A DNA stretch of 64,000 bases from Cupriavidus basilensis (GTDB lineage: Bacteria > Pseudomonadota > Gammaproteobacteria > Burkholderiales > Burkholderiaceae): NCBI RefSeq assembly GCF_000876015.1, contig NZ_BBQM01000011.1, positions 186,001 through 250,000 of the forward strand, written 5' to 3'. Under the pieces are notes generated by a model. The model was not told where the DNA came from. It searched no databases and worked only from the letters and a program-made list of their open reading frames with translations. Both the position numbers and the translations under genes were made by a program. How positions within the stretch are numbered: position 1 is the stretch's first letter; each line of letters opens with the position of its first letter. Of the stretch, positions 1-11,367 are shown in pieces.

Positions 1-1
1 C

Positions 2-1504
<1,503 letters not shown>

Positions 1505-1630
1505 TCCGCCGGGGTGCGCCGCGCCCACGCGAGCCGCATCTGGCCTGACACGGCCGGTCTGACACAACCGGCGAGCACATCCAGCAAGCACATCCGGCGA
1601 GGCCCGCGCGCAGCGGGCCGCCGGCCAGTC

Positions 1631-2542
1631 TCAGTCGTTCCGGCGCAGCCGTCCGAGCAGCGCCTGCCATCCGGCCGTCGCCTCGGCCAGCCAGCTTTCC
1701 ACCGCATCCGCTCCGCTCGCCAGGCCCAGGTGCGCGCCCGCCGCGCGCAGCGCGTCCAGCGGCGCCATCGCGTCGACGGGCTCGGCGCCGCTTTGCTTGC
1801 TGAGTTTTTCCCCGTCGGCGTTGGTCACCACCGGCACGTGCAGGTATGACGGCGTGGGCAGCCCGAGCAGATGCTGCAGGTGGATCTGGCGCGGCGTGGA
1901 GTCGAGCAGGTCCGCGCCGCGCACGACGTGCGTGATGCCCTGCTGCCCGTCGTCCACCACCACGGCAAGCTGATAGGCCCACAGGCCGTCGGCGCGGCGC
2001 AGCACGAAATCGCCGACCTCGGTGGCGAGGTCCTGGCATTGCCGTCCCTGCCAGCGGTCGTCGAAGCAGATCACGGCGGCGTCGCCGTCGGGCACCCGCA
2101 CGCGCCACGCGCGCGGCGGCTTGCCGTGCAGGCCGTCGCGGCAGGTGCCGGGATAACCGAGCGTCTGGTGGCGTTCGCGCGCGTGCAGCAGCGAGTCGGC
2201 GATCTCCTTGCGCGAGCAGCCGCACGGGTAGGTGTGGTGGCCGGCGTCGAGCCGGCGCAGCGCCTCGGCATACAGCATCTCGCGGCGGCTCTGCCACTGC
2301 GGCGGCTCGTCGGCATGCAGGCCGAGGCGCGCCAGCGTGTCCAGGATCTGCCGGTCGGCGCCGCGCACGCAGCGCGGGTAGTCGATGTCTTCGATGCGCA
2401 CCAGCCAGCGGCCGCGGTGCGAGCGCGCGTCGAGCCAGCTGGCCAGCGCCGTGACCAGCGAGCCCATGTGCAGCGGGCCGGTGGGCGAGGGCGCAAAGCG
2501 GCCGCGGTAGCCGGGCGCCGGGTCCGGAGCTTGGAACGTCAT
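1631..2542 (-). CDS. gluQ: Glutamyl-Q tRNA(Asp) synthetase
   Basis: Paralogue of the glutamyl-tRNA synthetase catalytic domain that attaches glutamate to the queuosine base at the wobble position of tRNA(Asp). The 303 residues carry the HIGH-like signature HMGS at 25-28 after FAPSPTGPL, the KMSKS-like KLSKQ near 248, and a zinc site made of C107, C109, Y130 and C134 (YPCGC ... YPGTC). The anticodon-binding domain of true GluRS is absent, as expected for this family, and the length is normal. The start follows [16 protein letters not shown]. Its stop faces the helicase gene across 126 bp. The next gene upstream on the same strand, a LysR regulator, stops 28 bp before this start, so the two may be co-transcribed. 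Confidence 0.95.
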   Translation of the reverse strand: MTFQAPDPAPGYRGRFAPSPTGPLHMGSLVTALASWLDARSHRGRWLVRIEDIDYPRCVRGADRQILDTLARLGLHADEPPQWQSRREMLYAEALRRLDAGHHTYPCGCSRKEIADSLLHARERHQTLGYPGTCRDGLHGKPPRAWRVRVPDGDAAVICFDDRWQGRQCQDLATEVGDFVLRRADGLWAYQLAVVVDDGQQGITHVVRGADLLDSTPRQIHLQHLLGLPTPSYLHVPVVTNADGEKLSKQSGAEPVDAMAPLDALRAAGAHLGLASGADAVESWLAEATAGWQALLGRLRRND

Positions 2543-2570
2543 CGGGGTGCGGGCGGAAGGGCGGCGGCGG

Positions 2571-3494
2571 TCAGTCGGGTTGTCCCGGCAGCTGCTGCAG
2601 CAGTGCCTGCGCCAGGCGCGGGTCCTCCAGCTTGCTGGCCCACCATTGCAGCGCCTTGCCGCGCGTGCTGGTGCGCCAGGCCACCTTGAAGTTGCCGGGC
2701 GCGCGCACCTCGAGCGTCTCGCGCGCCTGCAGCACGCCGCTTTCGATGAAGGGCTGCGCCATCGGCGCCGGCAGCCAGCCGCAGCCCAGGCCGCGGATCT
2801 GCGCCTCGAGCTTGTCGCGCATGGTGGGCACCACCAGCACGTCCTGCCCGGCCAGCACGCCGTGCGTGCGCGCGGGCAGGTTGCGCGAGGTGTCGCCCAC
2901 CGCCACGATGCGGTGCTTGGCGATCTGGATGGTGGTGAGCGGGCCGGCCTCGCTGGCCAGCGGGTGATGCGCGGCCACGGCGAAGACGAAGGGCATGGTG
3001 CCCAGCGGCCGCACCTGGAAGCCCTGCGTGCTGGGCGCGTCGTAGGCGCCGCCGATGACCACGTCGGCGCGGTTGCTGACCAGCGCGTCCCAGGCGCCGC
3101 CCAGCACTTCCTTGGCGAAGCGCAGCCGGGTGGCGGTGTTCTCGGCGTAGAAATCCTGGATCACCGGCAGCAGCGCGCGGAAGTTGATGAGGTCGTCCAC
3201 CACGATGGTCAGCGTGGCTTCCCAGCCGGTGGCCAGGCGCTTGACGCGGCGCGCGAGGTCGTCGGCGGCGTGCAGCAGGTGGCGGCCTTCGTCGAGCAGG
3301 GCGCGCCCGGCCGGGGTCAGCTCGGCGCGGTGGCGGCGGCGGTCGAACAGCAGCACGTCGAGGTCTTCCTCGAGCTTGCGCACCACGTAGGTCAGCGCCG
3401 AGGGCACCTTGCCCATCTCGTGGGCGGCCGCGGCGAAGCTGCCCTTGCGCTCGATGGCGTCCAGGACTTCCAGGGATTCTAGTGAGAGAGCCAT
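2571..3494 (-). CDS. LysR-family transcriptional regulator
   Basis: 307-residue LysR-type regulator. The N-terminal winged helix-turn-helix (residues 1-60, [20 protein letters not shown] then [20 protein letters not shown]) is followed by a linker helix and a periplasmic-binding-like effector domain (about 90-295). The ATG at 3492-3494 was chosen because it starts exactly at the usual LysR N-terminus; the frame is open upstream but that extension has no family similarity. It is divergent from the pirin-like gene at 3645 across 150 bp, the usual layout for a LysR protein and its target, so it may control that gene and itself. A perfect inverted repeat of the T-N11-A type lies just upstream of the start. 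The effector is unknown. Confidence 0.9.
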   Translation of the reverse strand: MALSLESLEVLDAIERKGSFAAAAHEMGKVPSALTYVVRKLEEDLDVLLFDRRRHRAELTPAGRALLDEGRHLLHAADDLARRVKRLATGWEATLTIVVDDLINFRALLPVIQDFYAENTATRLRFAKEVLGGAWDALVSNRADVVIGGAYDAPSTQGFQVRPLGTMPFVFAVAAHHPLASEAGPLTTIQIAKHRIVAVGDTSRNLPARTHGVLAGQDVLVVPTMRDKLEAQIRGLGCGWLPAPMAQPFIESGVLQARETLEVRAPGNFKVAWRTSTRGKALQWWASKLEDPRLAQALLQQLPGQPD

Positions 3495-3495
3495 G

Positions 3496-3510
3496 TTCAG
3501 AAATTCTGAA
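3496..3510. promoter_or_regulatory. Perfect inverted repeat, candidate LysR box
   Basis: TTCAGAA-A-TTCTGAA, a perfect 7+1+7 palindrome of the T-N11-A form, lies one base upstream of the LysR start codon and 135 bp from the divergent pirin gene. Its position suits an autorepression site. This is an inference from symmetry and location only. Confidence 0.5.
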
Positions 3511-3644
3511 TGAATGCTACTAAGATCGTCCTGCCCAATATACTCCTGCCGCCATAAACTGCCTAGCATCGAAACGTAATGCAAGGCAGGAACTCGGTCT
3601 TTGTGAGTTTTCCCGCCGATGTGGCCTCAAGGAGGGCCGTCAAA

Positions 3645-4343
3645 ATGATTGAAATCAGAAAGGCGGGCGAACGCGGATATGCCGACCACGGCTGGCTCCA
3701 GTCTTACCACAGCTTCTCCTTCGCGGACTACTACGACCCGCAGCACGTCCAGTTCGGACCGCTGCGCGTGATCAACGAGGACCGCGTCGCGCCGGGCATG
3801 GGCTTCGGCACGCACGGCCACCGCGACATGGAGATCATCAGCTACGTGCTGGAAGGCGAACTGGCCCACAAGGACAGCATGGGCAACGGCAGCGTGATCC
3901 GCCCGGGCGACGTGCAGCGCATGAGCGCCGGCACCGGCGTGCGGCACTCGGAGTACAACCACGCGGCGCACGACACCACGCATTTCCTGCAGATCTGGGT
4001 GCTGCCGGAGCAGGCCAACCTGCAGCCCGGCTACGAGGAAAAGCACTTCGAGGCCGCCGACAAGCGCGGCCGCCTGCGCCTGGTGGGCAGCCGCGACGGC
4101 GCCGACGGCTCGGTGGTGGTCCACCAGGACATGCGCCTCTATGCCGGCCTGTTCGACGGCGACGAGTCCGCCACGCTGGCGCTGGCGCCGCAGCGGCGCG
4201 CCTATGTGCACGTGGCGCGCGGCCGCGTCACGGTCAACGGCCGCGCGCTCGAGGCCGGCGACGCCGCCAGGATCGAAGGCGAGGACGCCGTGAGCCTGTC
4301 CGGCGGCAGCGGCGCCGAGGTGCTGGTGTTCGACCTGCCCTGA
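3645..4343 (+). CDS. Pirin-like bicupin (YhhW/YhaK type)
   Basis: 232-residue bicupin of the pirin family. The N-terminal cupin keeps the metal ligands H57, H59, H101 and E103, at exactly the positions known in E. coli YhhW, a quercetin 2,3-dioxygenase in vitro. The physiological substrate of such proteins is unsettled; roles in redox or electrophile responses have been proposed. The ATG at 3645 is chosen because AAGGAGG at 3629-3635 lies nine bases upstream and the protein then has the normal family length. Divergent from a LysR regulator that may control it. A strong hairpin terminator follows at 4400. Confidence 0.9.
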   Translation: MIEIRKAGERGYADHGWLQSYHSFSFADYYDPQHVQFGPLRVINEDRVAPGMGFGTHGHRDMEIISYVLEGELAHKDSMGNGSVIRPGDVQRMSAGTGVRHSEYNHAAHDTTHFLQIWVLPEQANLQPGYEEKHFEAADKRGRLRLVGSRDGADGSVVVHQDMRLYAGLFDGDESATLALAPQRRAYVHVARGRVTVNGRALEAGDAARIEGEDAVSLSGGSGAEVLVFDLP

Positions 4344-4399
4344 GGCCCGGCGCGCGCCTCGCGCCTGTCGCGCGCCTCGCGCAACAGGCGCGCCCGGCA

Positions 4400-4447
4400 A
4401 GCCCCGCAGCCCGCCATCGTCGCGGCGGCCGCGCGGGGCTTTGTCTT
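4400..4447 (+). terminator. Rho-independent terminator after the pirin gene
   Basis: Inverted repeat AGCCCCGC (4400-4407) and GCGGGGCT (4433-4440), with a GC-rich inner loop that can pair further, followed by TTGTCTT. It separates the pirin unit from the next gene. Confidence 0.7.
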
Positions 4448-4454
4448 GGCGGGT

Positions 4455-4482
4455 TTGCCGTGTGCTATCTTCTCGCTATAGA
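4455..4482 (+). promoter_or_regulatory. Sigma-70 promoter for the CobD/CbiB-like gene
   Basis: TTGCCG at 4455-4460 and TATAGA at 4477-4482 with a 16-bp spacer, about 60 bp before the start codon at 4546. Confidence 0.55.
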
Positions 4483-4545
4483 TAAGCGCCCGGGCCGGCA
4501 CATGCCGCTCCGGGCGCGCCCAGGCCTACGACCCCCAGACCAGAG

Positions 4546-5538
4546 ATGACTTTTGTATCCGTTCTCCTCGCGCTGATCGCCGAGCAGTTCCGTGCCCTGG
4601 GCCGCAACAATCCGATCTACGACATCGTGCGCGTGCTTGCCGAGCGCGCCGAGCATGCCTTCGACACCGGCCGCCCGCGCGATGCCGCGCTGGCCTGGTG
4701 CACCGTGGTGCTGCCGCTCACGCTGGCGGTGGTGATCGTGCATTACCTGCTGGCGTCCATCAGCGTGGCGCTGACGCTGGCATGGAACGTCCTGCTGCTC
4801 TACCTCACGCTGGGCTTTCGCCAGTTCAGCCACTTCTTCACCGACATCCACGAGGCCCTGAACCGCGACGACCTGCCGCGCGCGCGCGCGCTGCTGCACC
4901 AGTGGACCGGGCTCGACACCGTGGAGATGCCCGTCACCGAGATCGTGCGCCACACGCTGGAAGCCGCCATCGTGGCGGTGCACCGGCATGTGTTCGGCGT
5001 GTTCTTCTGGTTCCTGGTGCCGATCGGCCCGGGTGGCGTGGTGCTGTACCGCATCGCCGAATACCTGGCGCGCCACTGGAACCTGCCTTCCACCGAGCGC
5101 AGCCCGGCGCTCGGGCGCTTCGCCGCGCGCGCGTTCTACCTGCTGGACTGGGTGCCGTCGCGGCTGACCGCGGTGGGCTTTGCCATCGTCGGCAATTTCG
5201 AGGACGCGGTCTACGCCTGGCGCAACCACGCGCGCAAGTGGAACGATGCCGTCAACGGCATCCTGCTGGCCAGCGGCGGCGGCGCGCTCGGCGTGCGCCT
5301 CGGCGTGCCGCTGGCGGAAGAGGATTCCGCCGTGGTGCTGCGCATCAGCATGGCCGGCCCGGCGGTGGACTACGCCCCCGGCATGGAGGACGACAGCGAG
5401 CCCGAGCCGGCCGCGCCCGAGTTCGGCGCCGAGCCGGGCGTGCGCACGCTGCAGTCGGCCATCGGCCTGGTGTGGCGCGCGGTGGTGCTGTGGATGCTGC
5501 TGCTGGCGATGCTGTCGCTGGCGCTCTGGGTGGGCTGA
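4546..5538 (+). CDS. CobD/CbiB-family membrane protein
   Basis: 330-residue polytopic membrane protein of the CobD/CbiB (also AmpE-related) family, with hydrophobic segments around residues 50-90, 145-170 and 305-328. True CbiB attaches aminopropanol to cobyric acid in adenosylcobalamin synthesis. Here no other cobalamin gene is nearby, so the biochemical role is uncertain; beta-proteobacteria often carry this protein as a stand-alone gene. The segment VGFAIVGNFEDAVYAWR is the conserved family core. An acidic stretch (residues about 280-296) precedes the last membrane helix. It has its own promoter and is convergent with the DUF2007 gene. Confidence 0.75.
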   Translation: MTFVSVLLALIAEQFRALGRNNPIYDIVRVLAERAEHAFDTGRPRDAALAWCTVVLPLTLAVVIVHYLLASISVALTLAWNVLLLYLTLGFRQFSHFFTDIHEALNRDDLPRARALLHQWTGLDTVEMPVTEIVRHTLEAAIVAVHRHVFGVFFWFLVPIGPGGVVLYRIAEYLARHWNLPSTERSPALGRFAARAFYLLDWVPSRLTAVGFAIVGNFEDAVYAWRNHARKWNDAVNGILLASGGGALGVRLGVPLAEEDSAVVLRISMAGPAVDYAPGMEDDSEPEPAAPEFGAEPGVRTLQSAIGLVWRAVVLWMLLLAMLSLALWVG

Positions 5539-5565
5539 GCCAGCTGTCCGCGCCGCCCGAGTTGC

Positions 5566-5874
5566 TCAGGGCTGGCGCGCCGCGCCGCATTGCCAGCACG
5601 AGCCGAACTGCGCCTCGTGCCATTCCCCGCAGGACGCGCAGCGCCAGCGCGGCCCCGGCGCGGGGTTGTCGGCCGCGCGCAATACCGCCCACGCCTGGGT
5701 TTCCATCTCGTCGTCGACCAGCCAGACCTGCGGCGCGCTTTCGCGAAACGGGATGTCGCCCATCGCGCCGGCCAGCCAGGTGTTGCGCAGGTCGGCGCGG
5801 ATGCCGGCGGCTTCCAGCAGGTTCCGGCAATGCGCCGCGTGCACGAGCGAAGGGGTCGAGAGCAGTAGTTTCAT
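5566..5874 (-). CDS. DUF2007 (putative signal-transducing) protein with zinc ribbon
   Basis: 102-residue protein. The N-terminal half (MKLLLSTPSLVHAAHCRNLL) matches the small alpha/beta DUF2007 domain, named putative prokaryotic signal-transducing protein; its biochemical role is not established. The C-terminus carries two CxxC pairs (WRCASCGEW and SCWQCGAA) that would bind one zinc. The ATG at 5872-5874 fits the domain start better than the longer Ala/Arg-rich extension. It is 46 bp downstream of rsgA on the same strand and probably co-transcribed with it. Confidence 0.75.
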   Translation of the reverse strand: MKLLLSTPSLVHAAHCRNLLEAAGIRADLRNTWLAGAMGDIPFRESAPQVWLVDDEMETQAWAVLRAADNPAPGPRWRCASCGEWHEAQFGSCWQCGAARQP

Positions 5875-5920
5875 GGCAGCCGGGCGTGCCCGCGCGGGCA
5901 CCCGGCTACGTTACCACGGC

Positions 5921-6913
5921 TTACCACGGTTTTTGCTGGCGGGATTCGTGCAGCAACTGCGTGTAGAGCTGGTGGCGGCGCTCGGAGATCTCGCCGGCCT
6001 CGATGGCCGCCAGCACGCCGCAGCCCGGCTCGTTGACGTGATGGCAGTTGTAGAAGCGGCATTCGGTCAGGCGCGCGCGGAACTCGGGGAAGGCGCGCTC
6101 GAGCATGCCTTCGCTGAGGTGGTGCAGGCCGAATTCCTGGAAGCCCGGCGAGTCGATCAGGCAGCCGCTTTCGCGCTCGCCGGCGTGCTCACCCTCGCCG
6201 AGGTTGGCCGGCAGGTGGTACAGCCGCGTGAAGGTGGTGGTGTGCTTGCCCGAATCGAGCTTGGCCGAGATCTCGCGCGTCTGCGCTTCCACGCCCGGGA
6301 TCAGCAGGTTCAGCAGCGACGACTTGCCCATGCCCGACTGGCCGATCAGGATGCTGGCGCGCTGCGCCAGGCGCGGGCGCAACTGCGCCAGCGCGTCGTC
6401 CGGGGCGCCGTGCACGGACAGGAACAGGACCTCGTAGCCGAGCGCCTGGTAGGGCGCCAGGCGCGCGCGTGCCTCGTCCAGGCGCGCGCTCAGGTCGACC
6501 TTGTTGAGCACGATCAGCGGCTTGATCGCCATCGCCTCGGCCGACACCAGCGCGCGGCCGAGCAGGTCTTCCGAGAAACCGGGCTCGGTCGCCAGCACGA
6601 TCACCACCTGGTCGATGTTGGCGGCCAGCAGCTTGGACTTGAACTGGTCCGAGCGGTGCAGCAGGTTCTTGCGCGGCTTGACGCCGGCGATCACGCACTG
6701 GTCCGCCGAGGCGTACTCGACCGCGACGCGGTCGCCCACCGCGCACTCGCTGCGCTTGCCGCGCGGAAACGCGTGCAGGCGGCTGCCGTCGTCGAACTCG
6801 ATCACGTAGTGGCGGCCGTGCGCGGCGACCACCAGCGCGTCGGCCGTGGCCGCGCCATTGCCTTTGCCGGCGCTCGCGGCGCGCTGCGGGCCCGTCCTGC
6901 CGGCGCGGCTCAT
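5921..6913 (-). CDS. rsgA: Ribosome small-subunit GTPase RsgA
   Basis: Circularly permuted GTPase that binds the maturing 30S subunit and releases RbfA late in assembly. The 330 residues show an N-terminal OB-fold, then GTPase motifs in permuted order: G4 NKVD, G1 GQSGMGKSS, then G3 DSPG, followed by the C-terminal zinc knuckle [14 protein letters not shown]. The length is normal. The ATG at 6911-6913 overlaps the stop of the upstream M48 protease gene by four bases (ATGA), so the two are translationally coupled. The stop codon region is duplicated (two TTACCACGG copies at 5911 and 5921), without effect on the frame. Confidence 0.96.
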   Translation of the reverse strand: MSRAGRTGPQRAASAGKGNGAATADALVVAAHGRHYVIEFDDGSRLHAFPRGKRSECAVGDRVAVEYASADQCVIAGVKPRKNLLHRSDQFKSKLLAANIDQVVIVLATEPGFSEDLLGRALVSAEAMAIKPLIVLNKVDLSARLDEARARLAPYQALGYEVLFLSVHGAPDDALAQLRPRLAQRASILIGQSGMGKSSLLNLLIPGVEAQTREISAKLDSGKHTTTFTRLYHLPANLGEGEHAGERESGCLIDSPGFQEFGLHHLSEGMLERAFPEFRARLTECRFYNCHHVNEPGCGVLAAIEAGEISERRHQLYTQLLHESRQQKPW

Positions 6914-8157
6914 GCGTGCGCCAGCAGGCGGTCGATCCGCTGTGCCGCGGGCGGATGCGAGTAGTAGAAGGCGCTGTAGAGCGGATCGGGCGTCAGGGTC
7001 GAGGCATTGTCCTTGTACAGCTTGACCAGCGCCGACACCAGGCGGCCGGCATCGGTCTGCCCGGCGGCGAAGGCGTCCGCCTCGAACTCGTGGCGGCGCG
7101 AGGTCTGGCTGGCCAGCGGCCCGAGCAGGAAGGTGAACACCGGCAGGGTCAGGAAGAACAGCACCAGCGCCAGCGCATGGTTGCTGGCGCCGAGGTTGGG
7201 CAGCACGCCCAGGCCGGTGTAGAACCACGTGCGCCCGGCCAGCCAGCCCAGCAACGCGAGGAAGGCCAGGCTCAGCGCGAAGCTGACCAGCATGCCCTTG
7301 AGGATGTGGCGGCGCTTGAAGTGGCCGAGCTCGTGCGCCAGCACCGCTTCGATCTCGTCGTCGGCGAGGCGCTCCATCAGCGTGTCGAAGAAGACGATGC
7401 GCTTGGCCGCGCCGAAGCCGGTGAAATAGGCGTTGCCGTGGGCGCTGCGCTTGCTGCCGTCCATCACGAACAGGCCGCGGCTGCGGAAGCCGCACTTCTG
7501 CAGCAGGCGCGTGATGCGCGCTTCCAGCGTGGCGTTGGCCAGCGGCTCGAAGCGGTTGAACAGCGGCATGATGACCGACGGCGCGATCATCTGCACGAAG
7601 ATCGTGAAGGCCATCCAGGTGAGCCACGTCCATGCCCACCAGAACTGGCCCATATGCTCCATCAGCCACAGCACCGCGAGCAGCAGGGGCAGGCCCAGCG
7701 CGATGCCGACGCCGGCCATCTTGAGCATGTCCACGACGTACAACCGCCACGTCATGCGGTTGAAGCCGAAGCGCTGCTCGATGACGAACTGCCCGTAGAG
7801 CGAGAAGGGCAGGTCGACCAGGCCGCCGAGCACGGCCACGCTGGCGATCAGCGCGACGCCGTAGCGGTAGCCGGGCCCGAAGGCGTCGAGCCAGAACAGG
7901 TTGAGCCACTGCAGCCCGCCCAGCATGGTCAGCACGATCAGCAGCGCGGCGCCGGCCAGCACCTCGAGCATCGACAGCCGGGTGCGCGCGATGGTGTAGT
8001 CGGCCGCCTTCTGGTGCGAGTCCAGCGTGATGGTGTCGGCGAAGCGGCCGGGCACCGCGTGGCGGTGCCGCGCCACATGGCGCACCTGGCGCGCGGCCAG
8101 CCAGAGCTTGGTCAGCACCATCAGCATCAGTGCGGCGAGGAACAGATACGTGAACAT
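6910..8157 (-). CDS. M48-family membrane zinc metalloprotease (Ste24/CAAX-like)
   Basis: 415-residue integral membrane protease of peptidase family M48. Hydrophobic segments occupy residues about 1-20, 65-85, 100-125, 150-200 and 285-340. The catalytic HELGH lies at residues 275-279 and the third zinc ligand is in the downstream HEFEADAFA. The N-terminal peptidase_M48_N region resembles eukaryotic Ste24 CAAX proteases rather than the shorter HtpX, so a role in membrane-protein quality control is likely; bacterial substrates are not defined. It overlaps rsgA by four bases and is divergent from orn, an order conserved in this bacterial group. Confidence 0.9.
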   Translation of the reverse strand: MFTYLFLAALMLMVLTKLWLAARQVRHVARHRHAVPGRFADTITLDSHQKAADYTIARTRLSMLEVLAGAALLIVLTMLGGLQWLNLFWLDAFGPGYRYGVALIASVAVLGGLVDLPFSLYGQFVIEQRFGFNRMTWRLYVVDMLKMAGVGIALGLPLLLAVLWLMEHMGQFWWAWTWLTWMAFTIFVQMIAPSVIMPLFNRFEPLANATLEARITRLLQKCGFRSRGLFVMDGSKRSAHGNAYFTGFGAAKRIVFFDTLMERLADDEIEAVLAHELGHFKRRHILKGMLVSFALSLAFLALLGWLAGRTWFYTGLGVLPNLGASNHALALVLFFLTLPVFTFLLGPLASQTSRRHEFEADAFAAGQTDAGRLVSALVKLYKDNASTLTPDPLYSAFYYSHPPAAQRIDRLLAHA

Positions 8158-8315
8158 CGGGCGGGGCCTTGTCGTGTGAAGCGTTGCGCGCCGCGCCGCA
8201 GAGCGGCCGCGGCGGCGGATATGCGAGAATTATAAGTTGTTCGTGCCTGCCGCCCCGTGTTCCTCGTCCGGGGCCGGGCGCGCCCTTTCCCGCCCCTCCT
8301 TCGATAGCAGTCCAG

Positions 8316-8969
8316 ATGACCAGCCAAAACACCCACGCCGGCGCCGGCGCCAAATCCGTCAAGAGCGAAAACAACCTGATCTGGCTCGACATGGAGATGA
8401 CCGGCCTGCTGCCGGACCAGGACCGCATCATCGAGGTCGCGCTCGTCGTGACCGACTCGGAGCTCAACATCCTGGCCGAAGGCCCGGTGCTGGTGATCCA
8501 CCAGGAAGACGCCGTGCTCGACGGCATGGACAACTGGAACAAGGGCACCCACGGCCGCTCCGGCCTGATCGACAAGGTCAAGGCCTCGACCCTGACCGAA
8601 GCGCAGGCCGAGGCCGAGCTGCTGGCCTTCGTCAAGCGTTGGGTGCCGGCCGGCAAGTCGCCCATGTGCGGCAACTCGATCTGCCAGGACCGCCGCTTCA
8701 TGGCGCGCTACATGCCCAAGCTGGAGGCGTTCTTCCACTATCGCAACCTCGACGTGTCGACGCTCAAGGAATTGTGCAAGCGCTGGGAGCCGGCCATCCA
8801 CAAGGGCTTCGTCAAGCGCCAGCTGCACACGGCGCTGGCCGACATCCTGGAGTCGGTGGAGGAGCTGCGCTACTACCGCACGCACTTCATCCGCCATCCG
8901 GCCGCCGCTGACGCTGCCGCCGCCGACACGCCGGCAGCCCCCGCCGCCCCGGCGGCGCCCGCGGCCTGA
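8316..8969 (+). CDS. orn: Oligoribonuclease
   Basis: DEDDh 3'-5' exoribonuclease that degrades RNA dinucleotides, including pGpG from cyclic-di-GMP breakdown. Of 217 residues, D25 and E27 (IWLDMEMTG) form Exo [10 protein letters not shown] supplies Exo II, and [12 protein letters not shown] supplies the catalytic His and last Asp. The ATG at 8316 gives the usual N-terminus with a short unstructured lead. The C-terminus carries an extra Ala/Pro/Asp tail of about 30 residues not needed for catalysis. Divergent from the M48 protease gene and followed by a perfect hairpin terminator. Confidence 0.95.
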   Translation: MTSQNTHAGAGAKSVKSENNLIWLDMEMTGLLPDQDRIIEVALVVTDSELNILAEGPVLVIHQEDAVLDGMDNWNKGTHGRSGLIDKVKASTLTEAQAEAELLAFVKRWVPAGKSPMCGNSICQDRRFMARYMPKLEAFFHYRNLDVSTLKELCKRWEPAIHKGFVKRQLHTALADILESVEELRYYRTHFIRHPAAADAAAADTPAAPAAPAAPAA

Positions 8970-9008
8970 CGCGCGGGCACGCCTGACACGCCGGCTCCAT
9001 GCCACGCA

Positions 9009-9036
9009 CGAGGCGCCCCGCGGGGCGCCTCGTTCC
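9009..9036 (+). terminator. Hairpin terminator after orn
   Basis: Perfect 11-bp stem CGAGGCGCCCC / GGGGCGCCTCG (9009-9032) with a two-base centre, followed by TTCCATT. The weak T-tract lowers certainty. Confidence 0.55.
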
Positions 9037-9074
9037 ATTACCGCGGTCCCCCGCAGCCTACTCATCGCCCAGCC

Positions 9075-9956
9075 ATGTTCGCGCGCATCGTCTCGATCAT
9101 CACCCCCGTCATCCTGATCATCCTGGTGGGCTGGCTGTACGGGCGCCGCGCGCATCCCGACATGGCGGGCATCAACCGCGCCACGCTCGACGTGATCGCG
9201 CCGCTGCTGGTGGTGTCGGCCTTCGTCAGCAAGGACTTCGTGCTGGCCGACCAGCTCGCGCTGCTCGGCTGCGCGGTGGCGGTGGTGCTGGGCTCGGGCC
9301 TGCTGGCGTGGCTGGCCGCGCGCGCGATGCGGGTGGACCCGCGCACCTTCGTGCCGCCGATGATGTTCAACAACTCCGGCAACATGGGCCTGCCGCTGTC
9401 GGTGTTCGCGTTCGGGCCGGTGGGGCTGGCGCCGGCGGTGGCGCTGTTCGCGGCGTCCAACCTGATGCACTTCACCATCGGCATGAAGATCGTCAACCGC
9501 CACGCGCGGATCGCGCAGATCGCGCGCAACCCGATGGTGCTGGCCACCGTGGCCGGCGTGGGGCTGTCGCTGGCGCGGCCGTGGTTCGCGCTGCCAGAGC
9601 CGGTGCTGGAGTCGGTCAAGCTGCTGGGCGACGCCACCGTGCCGCTGATGCTGTTCGCGCTGGGCGTGCGCATGAAGGACGTGAGCCTGCGCAACTGGAG
9701 CATGGGCGTGATCGGCGCCGCGGTGTGCCCGCTCACGGGCATCGCCTGCGCGCTGCTGCTGGTGCAGGTGGTGCCGCTGAGCCAGCTGCAGCGCGGGCTG
9801 CTGTTCGTGTTCGCCTCGCTGCCGCCGGCGGTGCTCAATTTCCTGGTGGCGGACCATTTCCGCCAGGAGCCCGACCAGGTGGCCTCGATCGTGCTGCTCG
9901 GCAATATCGGCGCGGTGGTGTTCGTGCCGCTGGGGCTTTACCTCGGCCTGCGCTGA
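9075..9956 (+). CDS. AEC-family auxin efflux carrier-type transporter
   Basis: 293-residue membrane protein of the auxin efflux carrier (AEC) family with about ten hydrophobic helices along its length and the family-typical NNSGNMGLPL stretch near residue 97. Family members export or import small carboxylates such as malate and malonate; the substrate cannot be told here. It stands alone between the orn terminator and the convergent mog gene, and no regulator is adjacent. Confidence 0.85.
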   Translation: MFARIVSIITPVILIILVGWLYGRRAHPDMAGINRATLDVIAPLLVVSAFVSKDFVLADQLALLGCAVAVVLGSGLLAWLAARAMRVDPRTFVPPMMFNNSGNMGLPLSVFAFGPVGLAPAVALFAASNLMHFTIGMKIVNRHARIAQIARNPMVLATVAGVGLSLARPWFALPEPVLESVKLLGDATVPLMLFALGVRMKDVSLRNWSMGVIGAAVCPLTGIACALLLVQVVPLSQLQRGLLFVFASLPPAVLNFLVADHFRQEPDQVASIVLLGNIGAVVFVPLGLYLGLR

Positions 9957-10016
9957 GGCCGGGGTAGTGTCGCTTCAGACCGCGCGCTTCAGGCCGCGCG
10001 CATCGGGCCGCGTGTA

Positions 10017-10661
10017 TCAGGCCGTGGGTTTGGCGCGCACGGCGTTCTTGGGGCGCCATGACGGCGCCACCGCCGCATCGGTCTCGATGTACGGCCCGCC
10101 GATCAGGTCCACGCAATAAGGGATCGCGGCAAAGATGCCCTGCACGATGGTCTTGCCGTCCTCGCCGCGCAGGCCTTCGAGCGTCTCGCGGATGGCGCGC
10201 GGCTGGCCCGGCAGGTTGACGATCAGCGCGGCGCGGCTGGCGGTCTCGCGGATCACCGCCACCTGGCGCGAGAGGATCGCGGTCGGCACGAAATGCAGGC
10301 TGATCTGGCGCATCTGCTCGCCGAAGCCCGGCATTTCCTTGGTGCCCACCGCCAGCGTGGCCTCCGGCGTGACGTCGCGGCGCGACGGGCCGGTGCCGCC
10401 GGTGGTCAGCACCAGGTCGCAGCCGGCCACGTCGACCAGCTCGATGAGCGTGCGCGAGATCAGCGGCTGCTCGTCCGGGATCAGCCGCTCGACGGTCTGC
10501 CAGGGCGAGGTCAGGGCGCGCCCGAACCAGTCGCGCAGCGCCGGGATGCCTTCGTCCTGGTAGGTGCCGGCCGAGGCGCGGTCGGAGATCGAGACCAGGC
10601 CGACCAGCAGCTCGTCCGGATGCTTGCGGGCAATGGGATGGGTGGTCGCGGGCTGGGTCAT
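10017..10661 (-). CDS. mog: Molybdopterin adenylyltransferase MogA
   Basis: Adenylates molybdopterin ahead of molybdate insertion in molybdenum cofactor synthesis. The 214 residues begin with LLVGLVSISDRASAG and carry the MPT-binding loop LTTGGTGPSRRDVTPEA and the conserved NLPGQPRAI. The ATG at 10659-10661 is preferred because the open frame upstream of it is Pro/Thr-rich and overlaps darP. It starts 28 bp after the darP stop on the same strand, so the two form an operon. Confidence 0.93.
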   Translation of the reverse strand: MTQPATTHPIARKHPDELLVGLVSISDRASAGTYQDEGIPALRDWFGRALTSPWQTVERLIPDEQPLISRTLIELVDVAGCDLVLTTGGTGPSRRDVTPEATLAVGTKEMPGFGEQMRQISLHFVPTAILSRQVAVIRETASRAALIVNLPGQPRAIRETLEGLRGEDGKTIVQGIFAAIPYCVDLIGGPYIETDAAVAPSWRPKNAVRAKPTA

Positions 10662-10689
10662 GTCGGCTCCGGGGTGGTCGGTTGCGGCA

Positions 10690-11334
10690 TCAGTCGTCGT
10701 TGGCGTCGGCGGCGTCGTGGGCGCCGGCGTCGGCCGCCTCGTCCTCGCCGGCGGCGGCGCGGGTGCCGTCCAGCACATTCTTGACGGCCTGGAACAGCTC
10801 GCGGAAATAGCGCGGCGGCTTGTTCATCTCGCGTTCCTTGCGGGCATTGCGGATGATGTTGCGCAGCGCCTGCACGTCGGTGGCGGGGTGCTCGGCGAGG
10901 AATTTCGTCAGCGCGGCGTCGTCGGCCAGCAGCAGCTCGCGCCAGCGCTCGACCAGGTGCAGCCGGGCCGTCTCGGCCTTGCTGGCGCCCTTGAAGGCCT
11001 CCAGCACGCGCTGGATGGCTTCCACCTCGGCGTCGTCGAGCTTGCGCATGACCTTGCCGACGAACTGCATCTGGCGGCGCTTGCCTTCGTGGTTGGTGAT
11101 GCGGCGCGCGTCGCGGATGGCGTCGGCCAGCGCTTCGGGCATGGGCACGCGCGCCAGGCGGTCGCGGGGCAGCGCTTCGAGCTCAACGCCGAGGTCCTGC
11201 AGGGCGAGCATGTCGCGTTTTTTCTGCGACTTGCTCTTGGGCAGGTCGTCTTCGTCCGGTTCGGGGGCGAACTGGCCGGGGAAGCCGGAGGCATTCCGGG
11301 GGGAGGTGCGGGAGTTTCGCGTCATGGGGAGCAT
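10690..11334 (-). CDS. darP: Ribosome biogenesis factor DarP (YjgA, DUF615)
   Basis: 214-residue basic protein of the DUF615/YjgA family that associates with late 50S precursors in E. coli. The family core runs from [17 protein letters not shown] to [12 protein letters not shown], followed by an acidic Ala/Asp tail. Two in-frame ATGs are possible (11334 or 11325), three codons apart; the longer is given. It is divergent from pmbA across only 33 bp, a conserved arrangement in proteobacteria, so the two promoters must overlap. Confidence 0.93.
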   Translation of the reverse strand: MLPMTRNSRTSPRNASGFPGQFAPEPDEDDLPKSKSQKKRDMLALQDLGVELEALPRDRLARVPMPEALADAIRDARRITNHEGKRRQMQFVGKVMRKLDDAEVEAIQRVLEAFKGASKAETARLHLVERWRELLLADDAALTKFLAEHPATDVQALRNIIRNARKEREMNKPPRYFRELFQAVKNVLDGTRAAAGEDEAADAGAHDAADANDD

Positions 11335-11367
11335 TTTATCTTGCTATGATTCTTGTTTGGACTTTTG

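Noticed and set aside
4546..5538. Firm assignment as cobalamin synthesis enzyme CobD
   Set aside because: Family membership is clear but no cobalamin genes are nearby, so the pathway role is left open.
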